Assembly (NCBI GenBank): GCA_007125835.1
Contig: SLCJ01000257.1
Location: 1-23,736 of the forward strand
Length of the DNA: 23,736 nt
Direction: 5' to 3'
DNA from: Verrucomicrobiales bacterium
GTDB taxonomy: Bacteria; Verrucomicrobiota; Verrucomicrobiia; Verrucomicrobiales; SLCJ01
Every line of letters starts with the position of its first letter. Position 1 is the stretch's first letter. Position numbers and translations under genes: made by a program. This document shows, one piece after another, positions 1 through 7,911 of this stretch. The notes below the pieces were generated by a model. That model was given only the letters and a program-made list of their open reading frames with translations, did no database searches and had not been told where the DNA came from.

Positions 1-19
1 TGATGTTGAGACACCCCGA

Positions 20-817
20 TCACGGCACCGGCGGTGGATTGGTTTCGCGGCGGGTGAGGAATTCGGCGGCGAGGCTGGCGTAGGATTCCCCGGCGGGGGT
101 TTGCGGGGCGTGTTCGCGGATGGTGAGGCCGAAGCTGGGGGCCTCGCCGAAGCGGATGCTGCGGGGAATCGAGGTCTGGTAGATCTCGTTGGGGAAGTGG
201 GTGCGGACTTCGTCGACGACCTGGCGAGCGAGGTTGGTGCGGGCGTCGTACATGGTCATGAGGATGCCCTCGATGACGAGGTGAGGATTGGCTCCCGAGG
301 CGCGGATTTGCTCGACGAGATACATGATTTTGGCGAGGCCTTCGAGGCCCAGCCATTCGCACTGGAGAGGGATGATGATGCCGTCGGCGGCGGCGAGGCC
401 GGCGGTCATGAGGACGCCGAGGGAGGGCGGGCAATCGAGGATGAAGTAGTCGTGGGTGGGGGTGTCTTTGAGAGGTTGGAGGAGGGAGCGGAGGCGTGTG
501 AGGTGGGTGTCGGAGCGTGCGAGTTCGATTTCGATGCCGGCGAGGTCGGTTTCGGCGGGGATGATGTCGAGGCCCTCGCGCCCGCTGGGGATGATTTTCT
601 CCATGAGGTCTGCCTGGCCGAGGAGCGGCTCGTAGAGGCTGGGCGAGCTGGCCGACTCGGGGACTTCGATGCCGAGGCCGCTGGTGGCGCTGGCTTGGGG
701 GTCGATGTCGAGGAGCAGGACGCGTTTGCCGAGGGCGGCGAGTTCGGCGGCGAGGTTGAGGGCGGTGGTGGTCTTGCCGACGCCGCCTTTCTGGTTGCTG
801 ATGGCGATGACTCTCAT
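20..817 (-). CDS. parA: ParA/Soj-family chromosome-partitioning ATPase
   Basis: This 265-residue protein matches the usual size of chromosomal ParA/Soj. ParA proteins bind DNA non-specifically as ATP dimers and, with ParB, move replication origins apart. The deviant Walker A box KGGVGKTT lies at residues 10-17 with both lysines present. The switch I-like DIDPQ is at 37-41 and the Walker B-like LDCPPS at 127-132. There is no N-terminal helix-turn-helix extension, so it resembles chromosomal rather than large plasmid ParA. The ATG at 817 sits directly before the Walker A strand, which makes the start secure. It is the last visible gene of a minus-strand series, 43 bp after dapA. A parB gene would be expected downstream, but the window ends 19 bp past the stop. 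Without ParB in view, an orphan ParA/MinD-like role cannot be excluded. Confidence 0.9.
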   Translation of the reverse strand: MRVIAISNQKGGVGKTTTALNLAAELAALGKRVLLLDIDPQASATSGLGIEVPESASSPSLYEPLLGQADLMEKIIPSGREGLDIIPAETDLAGIEIELARSDTHLTRLRSLLQPLKDTPTHDYFILDCPPSLGVLMTAGLAAADGIIIPLQCEWLGLEGLAKIMYLVEQIRASGANPHLVIEGILMTMYDARTNLARQVVDEVRTHFPNEIYQTSIPRSIRFGEAPSFGLTIREHAPQTPAGESYASLAAEFLTRRETNPPPVP

Positions 818-860
818 GGTGCGGTCGTGGCGAGGGGCGTGGGGCTTGCGTCTGTGGCGG

Positions 861-1754
861 TCATGATTCGACGCCTTTGACGCCGCATTCGAGGAGGATG
901 GAGCGGAGGGTGTCGAGGTGGCCTTGGTCGAGCGAGGTGAGCGGCAGGCGCACTTCGGGAGACGGGATGATCCCGGCGAGGGCGAGGGCGGCTTTGATGG
1001 GCACTGGGTTGACGTCGAGGGAGAGCATGCCCTTGAACAGGGGGTAGAAGCGGTAGTGGAGGGAGCGGGCCTCGTCGAGGCGGTCGGCGAGCATGGCTTC
1101 GACGAGCGAGCGGACTTCGGAGGGGATGAGGTTGGAGGCGACGGAGATCACGCCGGTGGCACCGGAGGCCATGAAGGGGAGGGTGAGGGAGTCGTCGCCG
1201 GAGAGGATGGCGAGCGGGCCAGGGATGGCGGCGCGGAGTTGGTGGACGCGTTCGACATTTCCCCCGGCTTCCTTGATGGCGACGATGTGGGGGAATTCGG
1301 ATGCGAGGCGGGCGACGGTTTCGACGGGGATTTCGATGCCGCAGCGTCCGGGGATAGAGTAGAGGATCTGGGGGATGGCGGCGGCTTCGGCGATGGCTTT
1401 GAAATGGCGGTAGAGGCCTTCCTGCGAGGGCTTGTTGTAGTAGGGGGCGACGAGCAGGGCGTGGGTGGCTCCGAGGCGCTGGGCCTCGATGGTTGAGGCG
1501 ACGGCTTCGCGGGTGGAGTTGGAGCCGGTGCCGGCGATGACGAGTCCGCGCCCGGCGGTGAATTCGACGGCCATGCGGATTAGGTCGTAGTGTTCGTCGT
1601 AGCCGACGGTGGGGGATTCGCCGGTGGTGCCTACGGGGACGACGCCGGCCACTCCGGCGGTGAATTGGTGGTCGATGAGGCGTTTGTAGGCCGCGCGGTC
1701 GATGGTGTCGTTCTGGAATGGCGTGACGAGCGCGGTGAATGTGCCGGAGAGCAT
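861..1754 (-). CDS. dapA: 4-hydroxy-tetrahydrodipicolinate synthase
   Basis: DapA condenses pyruvate with aspartate semialdehyde. It is the first committed step to diaminopimelate and lysine, and so feeds peptidoglycan synthesis in the cytosol. The 297-residue length is typical. The N-terminal substrate motif VGTTGES is at 41-47, the Schiff-base lysine is in IVAIKEAGG (K161), and the YNKPSQEG loop is near 106-113. The active-site tyrosine lies in LYSIPGRCG (Y132), with serine where many DapA proteins have asparagine. Related aldolases (NanA, KDG aldolase) share the fold, but the neighbouring dapF supports DapA. It lies 44 bp downstream of dapF and 43 bp upstream of parA on the same strand, consistent with one transcript. 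Confidence 0.93.
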   Translation of the reverse strand: MLSGTFTALVTPFQNDTIDRAAYKRLIDHQFTAGVAGVVPVGTTGESPTVGYDEHYDLIRMAVEFTAGRGLVIAGTGSNSTREAVASTIEAQRLGATHALLVAPYYNKPSQEGLYRHFKAIAEAAAIPQILYSIPGRCGIEIPVETVARLASEFPHIVAIKEAGGNVERVHQLRAAIPGPLAILSGDDSLTLPFMASGATGVISVASNLIPSEVRSLVEAMLADRLDEARSLHYRFYPLFKGMLSLDVNPVPIKAALALAGIIPSPEVRLPLTSLDQGHLDTLRSILLECGVKGVES

Positions 1755-1798
1755 GACGGTGGTTGGGTGTGTGGTGTGGATTCGGGGTGAATTTCAGG

Positions 1799-2617
1799 TT
1801 AGATCGCGATTTGGCCGTGGAATGTGGTTTCCGCCGGTCCAGTGAGCGACACTTGGGTGAACGAGCCGTCGGGTTGCGGGGAGAAGCCGATGCGGAGGGT
1901 GTCGCCGGAGCGGACGATTACTTCGACGGGTGAGGGGGCGTGGTGGATGGCTTGGTGGATCAGCGCGCAGGCGGTGACACCTGTGCCGCAGGCGAGGGTC
2001 TCGCCCTCGACGCCGCGCTCGTAGGTGCGCACGATGATGTGGCCCGGAGCGGTGACGGCGACGAAATTGACATTGGTGCCTGTGGGGGCGAAGGCGTGGT
2101 GGTGGCGCAGGGCGCGGCCATCAGCGACGACATCGGTTTGTTCCAGGTCGTCGACGAAGACGATGGCGTGTGGCACACCCGTGTTGATGGAGTGGACGTC
2201 GAGGGTGCGGCCGTTGATTTCGAGGGGTGTGGCGGGGCGGTGGTCGATGGGGGGCGAGAGCTGGATGGTGACCAGATCGCCTTCGAAGCGGGCCTGGACG
2301 GGGCCGGCGATGGTGTCGAAGGACAGGGAGGCGGCGTCGGCGGGGAGAAAGGGTTTGGCGAAGCGGGCGAAGCAGCGCGCTCCGTTGCCGCACATTTCGG
2401 CCTCGCCGCCGTCGGCGTTAAAATAGCGGAACGTGAAGTCGGCACTGCTGCCGGGCTTGGGTGGTTCGACGAGGAGGAGGCCGTCGGCGCCGATGCCGCG
2501 GTGGCGGTCGCAGAGGCGGGCGATGGTGTCTGAGGCCAGTTGCAGCGAGGCGTCGCGGTTGTCGAGCATGACGAAATCGTTGCCCGCGCCGTTCATTTTG
2601 GTGAATGGAATGTTCAT
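1799..2617 (-). CDS. dapF: Diaminopimelate epimerase
   Basis: DapF converts LL- to meso-diaminopimelate, the form used in peptidoglycan and lysine synthesis. It works without a cofactor, using two cysteines. Both are visible: C76 in EMCGNGARC and C210 in LACGTGVTAC. The N-terminus MNIPFTKMNGAGNDFVM is the classic DapF start. I therefore place the start at 2617 (272 residues). An upstream ATG at 2683 would add 22 residues with no family resemblance. No clear Shine-Dalgarno precedes 2617. The gene is divergent from the M32 carboxypeptidase across 95 bp and heads the dapF-dapA-parA series. Confidence 0.94.
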   Translation of the reverse strand: MNIPFTKMNGAGNDFVMLDNRDASLQLASDTIARLCDRHRGIGADGLLLVEPPKPGSSADFTFRYFNADGGEAEMCGNGARCFARFAKPFLPADAASLSFDTIAGPVQARFEGDLVTIQLSPPIDHRPATPLEINGRTLDVHSINTGVPHAIVFVDDLEQTDVVADGRALRHHHAFAPTGTNVNFVAVTAPGHIIVRTYERGVEGETLACGTGVTACALIHQAIHHAPSPVEVIVRSGDTLRIGFSPQPDGSFTQVSLTGPAETTFHGQIAI

Positions 2618-2671
2618 GTGGAGGAGGGGCCGCGTGTCCGGCGGCGGAAATCCGGATGGATTTTTTGAATG

Positions 2672-2701
2672 TGCCCTTGGCAAGCGGCGGGATCAAGGGC
2701 A
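2672..2701. promoter_or_regulatory. Inverted repeat in the dapF/M32 divergent intergenic region
   Basis: A perfect 8-bp inverted repeat, TGCCCTTG (2672-2679) and CAAGGGCA (2694-2701), is separated by 14 nt. It lies 11 bp before the ATG at 2713 and inside the 95-bp gap between divergent genes. It could be an operator for either gene or a 5'-leader hairpin on the M32 mRNA that limits ribosome access. No convincing -35/-10 pair could be assigned. The function is inferred; only the symmetry is seen. Confidence 0.35.
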
Positions 2702-2712
2702 TCCTTTCGCCC

Positions 2713-4209
2713 ATGACGGCAAAACAAGCATACGATCAACTCGCCGCGCAGAGTCGGCGGCTCCAGGCTTTCTCCAGTGCGGCTTCGCTGGCCTGGTGGG
2801 ATGAGGAAACGGGCATGCCGCCGAAGGGGCTGTCCTGGCGGGCGCAGCAGGTGGAGGTGTTGGTGAGTCATCAGCACGAGCAATTTGCGAGTGAGCGCAC
2901 GGGTGAGTGGATCGCGGCCTGCGAGGCGGGTGGTTTGGAGGCGGGGAGTTTCGAGGAGGCGAATGTGGCCTTGTGGCGTAGGGCGTATGATCAGGCGGTG
3001 AAACTGCCGACGGATTTGGTGGCTGAGGAGGCGGCGACGGCGACACGCGCGAGGTCGGCCTGGGCGGCGGCGCGCAAGGCGAATGATTTTGCGGCGTTCC
3101 TGCCGTGGTTGGAGAAGTCGGTGGAATTGCGGCGGCGGCGTGCGGAGTGTCTCGGCTATGAGGAGCATCCGTATGACGCGCTGCTCGACATGTATGAGCG
3201 CGGGATGCGGACGGCAGAGGTGCGGGAATTGTTCGGGCGGCTGCGTCCGGGGCTTGTGGATTTGGCTGGGCGCGCGGCGGAGAGGTCGACGCGGATTCCT
3301 GAGGACTTGTTGGCTGGGGAGTATACGGAGGAGGGGCAGCGTGAGTTCAACCGGCGGGTGGCGGAGGCGATTGGATTTGATTTCGAGGGCGGGAGGATTG
3401 ACACGAGCACGCATCCATTTTGTTCGCGGATCGGGCCGGGCGATGTGCGGCTGACCAACCGCTACCGCAGCGATGATTTCAGCGATTCGCTATTCGGGAT
3501 TTTGCACGAGGCGGGGCACGGGTTGTATGAGCAGGGCTTGCCCGAGGAGTGGTTTGGCCTGCCGGCGGGGAAATCGGTGTCGCTGGGTGTTCATGAATCG
3601 CAGAGTCGGCTTTGGGAGAACCATGTGGGCCGGAGCCTGCCATTTTGGGAGAAGTGGCTGCCGACGGCGGTGGAGTGCTTTCCGCATTTGAAAGACCGCA
3701 CGCCTGCCGACATGGTGCGCGCGCTGACGCGAAGCCGCCGCGGGTTTATTCGAGTGGGTTCGGACGAGGCGACCTATGACTTGCATATTCTGCTGCGCTT
3801 CGAGCTGGAGGTGGCGCTGGTCGAGGGCAGTCTGGAAGCGCGCGACGTGCCCGGCGAGTGGAACAAGCGTTTCCATGAGCTTTTTGGCTTGGAGGTGCCG
3901 GACCACACGCGGGGATGCTTGCAGGACATTCATTGGTCGATGGGGGCGATTGGGTATTTTGCGACCTACACCTTGGGAAATTTAAATGCGGCGCACTTGC
4001 TTGAGGCGGCGCGGGCGGGCGATGCGGGCTTGGCGGCGGCGATGGATCGCGGCGAGTATGCGCCGCTGCTGGCTTGGATGCGCGAGAGGATCCACCGCCA
4101 CGGCAATTTGGTGGCGCCGACCGAGCTGGTGGCGCGGGCGGCGGGTTCGCCGATGGATGAAAAGGCATTCCTAGGGCGCTTGGAACGGGTGTATGTGGAT
4201 GCGGATTGA
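2713..4209 (+). CDS. M32 family (Taq-type) metallocarboxypeptidase
   Basis: M32 enzymes are cytosolic zinc carboxypeptidases that trim peptides from the C-terminus, mostly sparing proline. The gapped zinc motif HEAGH is at residues 265-269, followed by the third-ligand glutamate in VHESQSRLWEN (E295). The substrate-site blocks STHPF and DVRLTNRY lie just upstream, as in carboxypeptidase Taq. From the ATG at 2713 the protein is 498 residues, the usual family length. Its N-terminus (MTAKQAYDQLAAQSRRL) begins with the expected helix. The frame is open back to 2605, but that extension runs into the dapF start and looks non-coding. No signal peptide is present. The downstream unknown gene starts 68 bp after the stop, so co-transcription is possible. 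Confidence 0.93.
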   Translation: MTAKQAYDQLAAQSRRLQAFSSAASLAWWDEETGMPPKGLSWRAQQVEVLVSHQHEQFASERTGEWIAACEAGGLEAGSFEEANVALWRRAYDQAVKLPTDLVAEEAATATRARSAWAAARKANDFAAFLPWLEKSVELRRRRAECLGYEEHPYDALLDMYERGMRTAEVRELFGRLRPGLVDLAGRAAERSTRIPEDLLAGEYTEEGQREFNRRVAEAIGFDFEGGRIDTSTHPFCSRIGPGDVRLTNRYRSDDFSDSLFGILHEAGHGLYEQGLPEEWFGLPAGKSVSLGVHESQSRLWENHVGRSLPFWEKWLPTAVECFPHLKDRTPADMVRALTRSRRGFIRVGSDEATYDLHILLRFELEVALVEGSLEARDVPGEWNKRFHELFGLEVPDHTRGCLQDIHWSMGAIGYFATYTLGNLNAAHLLEAARAGDAGLAAAMDRGEYAPLLAWMRERIHRHGNLVAPTELVARAAGSPMDEKAFLGRLERVYVDAD

Positions 4210-4277
4210 AAGGATTGGAAGAATGGGTCGGCTGTTGTTCGCCGCCGGGCGTAGAAAGGTCGGAACCGAAGAATACA

Positions 4278-4907
4278 ATGAAGATGCGATGGCAGAGTGA
4301 CCGGAAAGCGGCGGCACCGGCGCGCGTTCGCGACGGGGACGCGGCCGAGTCGTTGCGTCGCGGTCTTGTGGTGTTGCGTCTGGCCGGGCCTTTTGGCGTG
4401 GCGGATGTGGGAGGGCGGACACGCGGCCAGGGGTGGCTGGAGTGGCTGGGAGGAGGGGAGGCGCGGCGCGAATTGGCGGCCTTTGCGGAGGTGTATGAGG
4501 CGGCGTGGCGCGGGGAGTTTCGGCACCTGGAAGCGCGCGGCGGCGTGGTTTCGGGGTTGGCTTGCGGAATGGGCGCGGTGAGTGCGGAGGCATTGCGCAG
4601 GTGGTTGCTTTCGACGAATCATCCGCGGCCGTTGCGTCGGTGGTGTGGGTCGGTGGCGGGGCGGCAGGCTGGGGAAGCCGACCTGGTGGCCGTGGCTATG
4701 GCGGCTTTCCATTTTCCGCCGGTCACAGCGATCTCGGTTTGGCTTTTCCTGCGTTGGCGCGGTGGTTGGAGCGGCGACAGGTTGGCGACGGTAAGCCGGT
4801 TTCTCGATTTATGTGGTCCGCTGTTGCCGGGGCTGGCCCGGCGGGCGTGGCTGGAGCGTGCGGCATCTCAGGAGAGAGTGGCGGCGGGGCATGAACTAGG
4901 CAAATGA
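4278..4907 (+). CDS. Unrecognised 210-residue protein coupled to a DNA methyltransferase
   Basis: I do not recognise this protein. From the ATG at 4278 it is 210 residues, rich in Ala, Arg, Gly, Leu and Trp. It looks mostly helical and has no signal peptide. A hydrophobic stretch near residues 143-156 (AAFHFPPVTAISVWLF region) could be a buried helix. No nuclease motif such as PD-(D/E)xK, HNH or HxK was seen. Evidence that it is real: it stays open through GC-rich sequence, its codons end mainly in G or C like its neighbours, and its TGA overlaps the methyltransferase ATG (ATGA at 4904-4907), the usual sign of translational coupling. A TTG start at 4206 overlapping the M32 stop is possible, but the added residues look non-coding. 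A role with the methyltransferase is inferred from position only. Confidence 0.6.
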   Translation: MKMRWQSDRKAAAPARVRDGDAAESLRRGLVVLRLAGPFGVADVGGRTRGQGWLEWLGGGEARRELAAFAEVYEAAWRGEFRHLEARGGVVSGLACGMGAVSAEALRRWLLSTNHPRPLRRWCGSVAGRQAGEADLVAVAMAAFHFPPVTAISVWLFLRWRGGWSGDRLATVSRFLDLCGPLLPGLARRAWLERAASQERVAAGHELGK

Positions 4908-6232
4908 CGACCATGATGGCAAAGACAAAGAGGGCGAAGAAGAAAACGAAGGGAGCAGGGCTGACGAATGCAGCCAAAGCAGCAGCGCCCGGGGCGTCTC
5001 TGCAAAGGGTGCGCCGGGCGGACGATTTACACTTGGAGCTTGCTGGATTCTTTGGGCAGGGCCGTTTCACGCTTTGCGAGGAGAGGGATGTGGGCGGTGT
5101 GAAGATGCCGGTGTATGTGAACGAATACTGGACGGCGCGGCAGCGCGGCGGGCATTCGCTGCATGAGATTTCCTACCGCGCCTGTTTCAAACCGCAGCTT
5201 CCTGAATTTTTTATCCGCCTTCTCAGCGACCCGGGCGATCTGGTGTATGATCCGTTTATGGGGCGCGGCACAACGGTGCTCGAAGCTTGTTTGCTGGGGC
5301 GCCGGGCCGGGGGCAACGATGCGAATCCGCTGAGCCGGGAGCTGCTGGCGCCGCGGCTGGATCCGCCGGGTCTCGATGAGGTGGCGCGCCGCCTTGAGAG
5401 TGTGCAGCTGGACGAGCGTGGCGCGGAGGACGCGCAATACGAGGACCAGAGGGTGTTTTTCGCGGAGCGAACTTTGGGCGAGATTCTGGGGTGGCGGAGG
5501 TATTTCCGCGAGCGTGAGGCGGCGGGCGAGCTGGACACCGTAGACCGCTGGCTGCGGATGGTGGCCTGCAATCGTCTCACCGGTCACTCGGGTGGGTTTT
5601 TCTCGGTTTACACTTTGCCGCCCAATCAGGCAACGTCGGCGAAGGCGCAGCGCCGGATCAACGAGAAACGCAAGCAGGTGCCGGAGTATCGTGATACGCG
5701 CAAATTGATGCTGAAAAAGTCCCGTTCGCTGATGCGCGATCCATTGCCGCCGGAGTTTCAGCGGGTGGCCGACGGGGGCGGGTTGTGCGCTGGCTCAGCG
5801 GACTCGCTGCACGGCGTGGCCGACGGATCGGTGATGCTGGTGGTCACATCACCGCCTTTCCTCAATGTGGTGGATTACCGGGGCGACAACTGGCTGCGCG
5901 GCTGGTTTTGCGAGGTGGAAGCGGATGAGTCGCTGATTTGGCAAGGGTCGTCGCTCAAGCAGTGGAAGGCGCGCATGCAGGATGTGTTTGTCGAGCTGCG
6001 GCGGGTGTTGCGCGAGGACGGGTGGATTGCTTTCGAAGTGGGCGAGGTGCTGGGCGGTATGCTCGAACTTGAAGGCACGGTGGCAGAGGTGGCTCGCGCC
6101 GCCGGACTGCATGTGGAATGCGTGCTGGTCCACGCCCAGGAATTCACCAAAACAGCCAACTGCTGGGGTGTTGATAATAACTCGAAAGGCACGAACACCC
6201 AGCGTGTGGTGCTGATTCGTCATGGGGCGTGA
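4904..6232 (+). CDS. DNA methyltransferase (N4-cytosine/N6-adenine amino-methylase)
   Basis: This 442-residue protein has the two defining blocks of amino-MTases. The S-adenosylmethionine motif I, DPFMGRGTT, is at 116-124, and the catalytic motif IV, TSPPF, at 315-319. SPPF/SPPY forms are commonest in N4-cytosine enzymes but do not settle the base. Motif I precedes motif IV with about 190 residues between, so target recognition could lie there. A basic Lys-rich tail (residues 7-17) precedes the core, and the C-terminus has NNSKGTNTQRVV, a block I associate with this type of methylase. No restriction endonuclease is recognisable beside it, so it may be solitary (regulatory or protective). Alternatively, its partner is the unknown protein just upstream. 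The start is fixed by the ATGA overlap; the ATG at 4913 is an alternative. Confidence 0.85.
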   Translation: MTTMMAKTKRAKKKTKGAGLTNAAKAAAPGASLQRVRRADDLHLELAGFFGQGRFTLCEERDVGGVKMPVYVNEYWTARQRGGHSLHEISYRACFKPQLPEFFIRLLSDPGDLVYDPFMGRGTTVLEACLLGRRAGGNDANPLSRELLAPRLDPPGLDEVARRLESVQLDERGAEDAQYEDQRVFFAERTLGEILGWRRYFREREAAGELDTVDRWLRMVACNRLTGHSGGFFSVYTLPPNQATSAKAQRRINEKRKQVPEYRDTRKLMLKKSRSLMRDPLPPEFQRVADGGGLCAGSADSLHGVADGSVMLVVTSPPFLNVVDYRGDNWLRGWFCEVEADESLIWQGSSLKQWKARMQDVFVELRRVLREDGWIAFEVGEVLGGMLELEGTVAEVARAAGLHVECVLVHAQEFTKTANCWGVDNNSKGTNTQRVVLIRHGA

Positions 6233-6372
6233 TGGGGGGCTCCGCTGGGCGGGGGTGCGGTGCGCCGGGGGTGCCGTAGGAAGAAAAGCGAGGTTTTTCG
6301 GCGGAAGTGGTTGGTTGGGCGGGGGATTGCGCTTGCAGTGCGGCGGGCGCTGGCTTTGCTGGCGGATCAAAT

Positions 6373-7713
6373 ATGGCGGAGACGAGAAAGGGATTTTTAT
6401 CGCGTGAGGCGACGGTGGCGGCACCGGGGTTCAACCGCTGGCTGGTGCCGCCCGCCGCCATTGCGGTGCACATGTGCATCGGCCAGGTGTATGGGTTCAG
6501 CGTGTTCAATGTGCCGCTGACCGAGGCCGGTGCCGGGTGGACGATTCCGCAGGTGGGTTGGATTTATTCGATCGCACTTTTCATGCTGGGGATGTCGGCT
6601 GCATTTTGCGGGAAATGGGTTGAGCGCAGCGGTCCACGCAAGACGATGTTCGCCAGCTGCCTGTGTTTTTGCGGCGGGCTGGCGGTGTCGGCCCTCGGGG
6701 TGTGGACAAAGCAGCTGTGGCTGATCTATCTCGGTTACGGAGTGATCGGCGGCATAGGCTTGGGTCTGGGATACATTGCACCGGTTTCCACGCTCATGAA
6801 GTGGTTTCCCGACCGACCGGGCATGGCGACGGGCATGGCGATCATGGGATTTGGCGGCGGCGCGTTGATCGGAGCCCCGCTGGGCGTGAATTTGATGGAC
6901 ATTTTCCGCACGGAAACCACGCCTGGAGTGGCGGAGGCCTTTTTGGTCATGGCCGGGCTTTATGCTCTGTCGATGTGCTTCGGCGCGCTGCTGGTGCGAG
7001 TGCCCGCGGCGGACTGGCGGCCGAAGGGCTGGACACCGCCGGTGACAAACAACCGGATGCAGACCAAGGCGCATGTGTCGGTGGATCAGGCGTGGAAAAC
7101 GCCGCAATTCTGGCTGCTGTGGGTGGTGTTGTGCATGAATGTGAGCGCTGGCATTGGCATTCTCGGTCAGGCTTCGAAAATGAGCATGGATATGTTCGGG
7201 GTGAGCGCGGCAGTGGGCGGCGGATTTGCCGGGCTGCTGAGCATTTTCAACATGGGAGGGCGGTTTGTGTGGTCGTCTGCCTCCGACTGGATCGGGCGCA
7301 AGGGAGTCTATTGCATCTATTTCCTGCTTGGGGCGGCGCTGTATTGTCTGATTCCTTATACCCAGGGTGTCGGCAGCAAGGCGATGTTTGTGTTGGTCAC
7401 GGCGGTGATTATCAGCATGTACGGGGGAGGATTTGCGACGATACCGGCTTACTTGCGCGACATGTTCGGTACGTATCAAGTCGGTGCCATTCACGGGCGG
7501 TTGATCACCGCTTGGTCGGTGGCGGCGTTGCTGGGGCCAAGTCTTGTCAATTACATCTCGACGGCGCAAATTGAAGCCGGTGTGCCGCCCTCGGAGGCCT
7601 ATGATTCGACGATGTATCTGATGGCGCTGCTGCTGATGGTTGGTTTGGTGGCGAATCTTCTGGTGCGCCCGGTTCATGAGAAACACCACATGCCCCCGCT
7701 GGACACGAAATGA
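6373..7713 (+). CDS. MFS transporter, oxalate/formate antiporter (OFA)-like
   Basis: A 446-residue, 12-helix major-facilitator protein. TM1 carries the OFA-style IGQVYGFSVFNVPL. The loop after TM2 has RSGPRKTMF, and the mid-protein loop has DWIGRKGVYCIYF, corresponding to MFS motif A repeats. OFA carriers exchange or import small carboxylates (oxalate, formate, pyruvate/lactate-like monocarboxylates). The substrate here cannot be read from sequence. I start at the ATG at 6373, because the upstream in-frame extension from 6307 is Gly/Ala-rich and unlike the family. The stop overlaps the start of a 47-residue membrane protein (ATGA at 7710-7713), which supports a two-part transporter. The preceding methyltransferase ends 140 bp upstream. 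Confidence 0.87.
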   Translation: MAETRKGFLSREATVAAPGFNRWLVPPAAIAVHMCIGQVYGFSVFNVPLTEAGAGWTIPQVGWIYSIALFMLGMSAAFCGKWVERSGPRKTMFASCLCFCGGLAVSALGVWTKQLWLIYLGYGVIGGIGLGLGYIAPVSTLMKWFPDRPGMATGMAIMGFGGGALIGAPLGVNLMDIFRTETTPGVAEAFLVMAGLYALSMCFGALLVRVPAADWRPKGWTPPVTNNRMQTKAHVSVDQAWKTPQFWLLWVVLCMNVSAGIGILGQASKMSMDMFGVSAAVGGGFAGLLSIFNMGGRFVWSSASDWIGRKGVYCIYFLLGAALYCLIPYTQGVGSKAMFVLVTAVIISMYGGGFATIPAYLRDMFGTYQVGAIHGRLITAWSVAALLGPSLVNYISTAQIEAGVPPSEAYDSTMYLMALLLMVGLVANLLVRPVHEKHHMPPLDTK

Positions 7714-7853
7714 AGAGGATCCTTTTGTTTGTAGCCTGGACCTGGGTGGCCATTCCCCTCGGATGGGGGGTGTTCCAGTCAGGAAAACGCAGCATGCCCC
7801 TGTTCTTCGAGGCGGCTGCCGAAACAGAGGTTGAAGGGGAAGAGGATTCTTGA
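7710..7853 (+). CDS. Small single-span protein coupled to the MFS transporter
   Basis: This 47-residue ORF (MKRILLFVAWTWVAIPLGWG...) starts in an ATGA overlap with the transporter stop. It has one hydrophobic helix at about residues 4-22 with three tryptophans, then a short basic segment (GKR), SMPLFF, and a strongly acidic tail ending EVEGEEDS. From memory, small proteins with the pattern xxAWxWVxIPLxWGVxxS...LF sit next to OFA-type MFS carriers and are annotated as MFS transporter small subunits. This ORF fits that pattern well. It probably assists folding, stability or gating of the carrier in the inner membrane. Positional coupling plus motif resemblance make it very likely a real gene, although it is easily missed by gene callers because of its size. 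Confidence 0.82.
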   Translation: MKRILLFVAWTWVAIPLGWGVFQSGKRSMPLFFEAAAETEVEGEEDS

Positions 7854-7911
7854 TGCTTTGAGGGCTCCCTGTTTGTTGGTTCGGTGTCGTCCGGTGATTG
7901 CACGTTGGCAG

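Noticed and set aside
4505..4894. Alternative frame overlapping the unknown 210-residue protein
   Set aside because: It is Gly/Ala-rich and lacks the ATGA overlap with the methyltransferase. Third-position G/C bias fits the 4278-4907 frame better.
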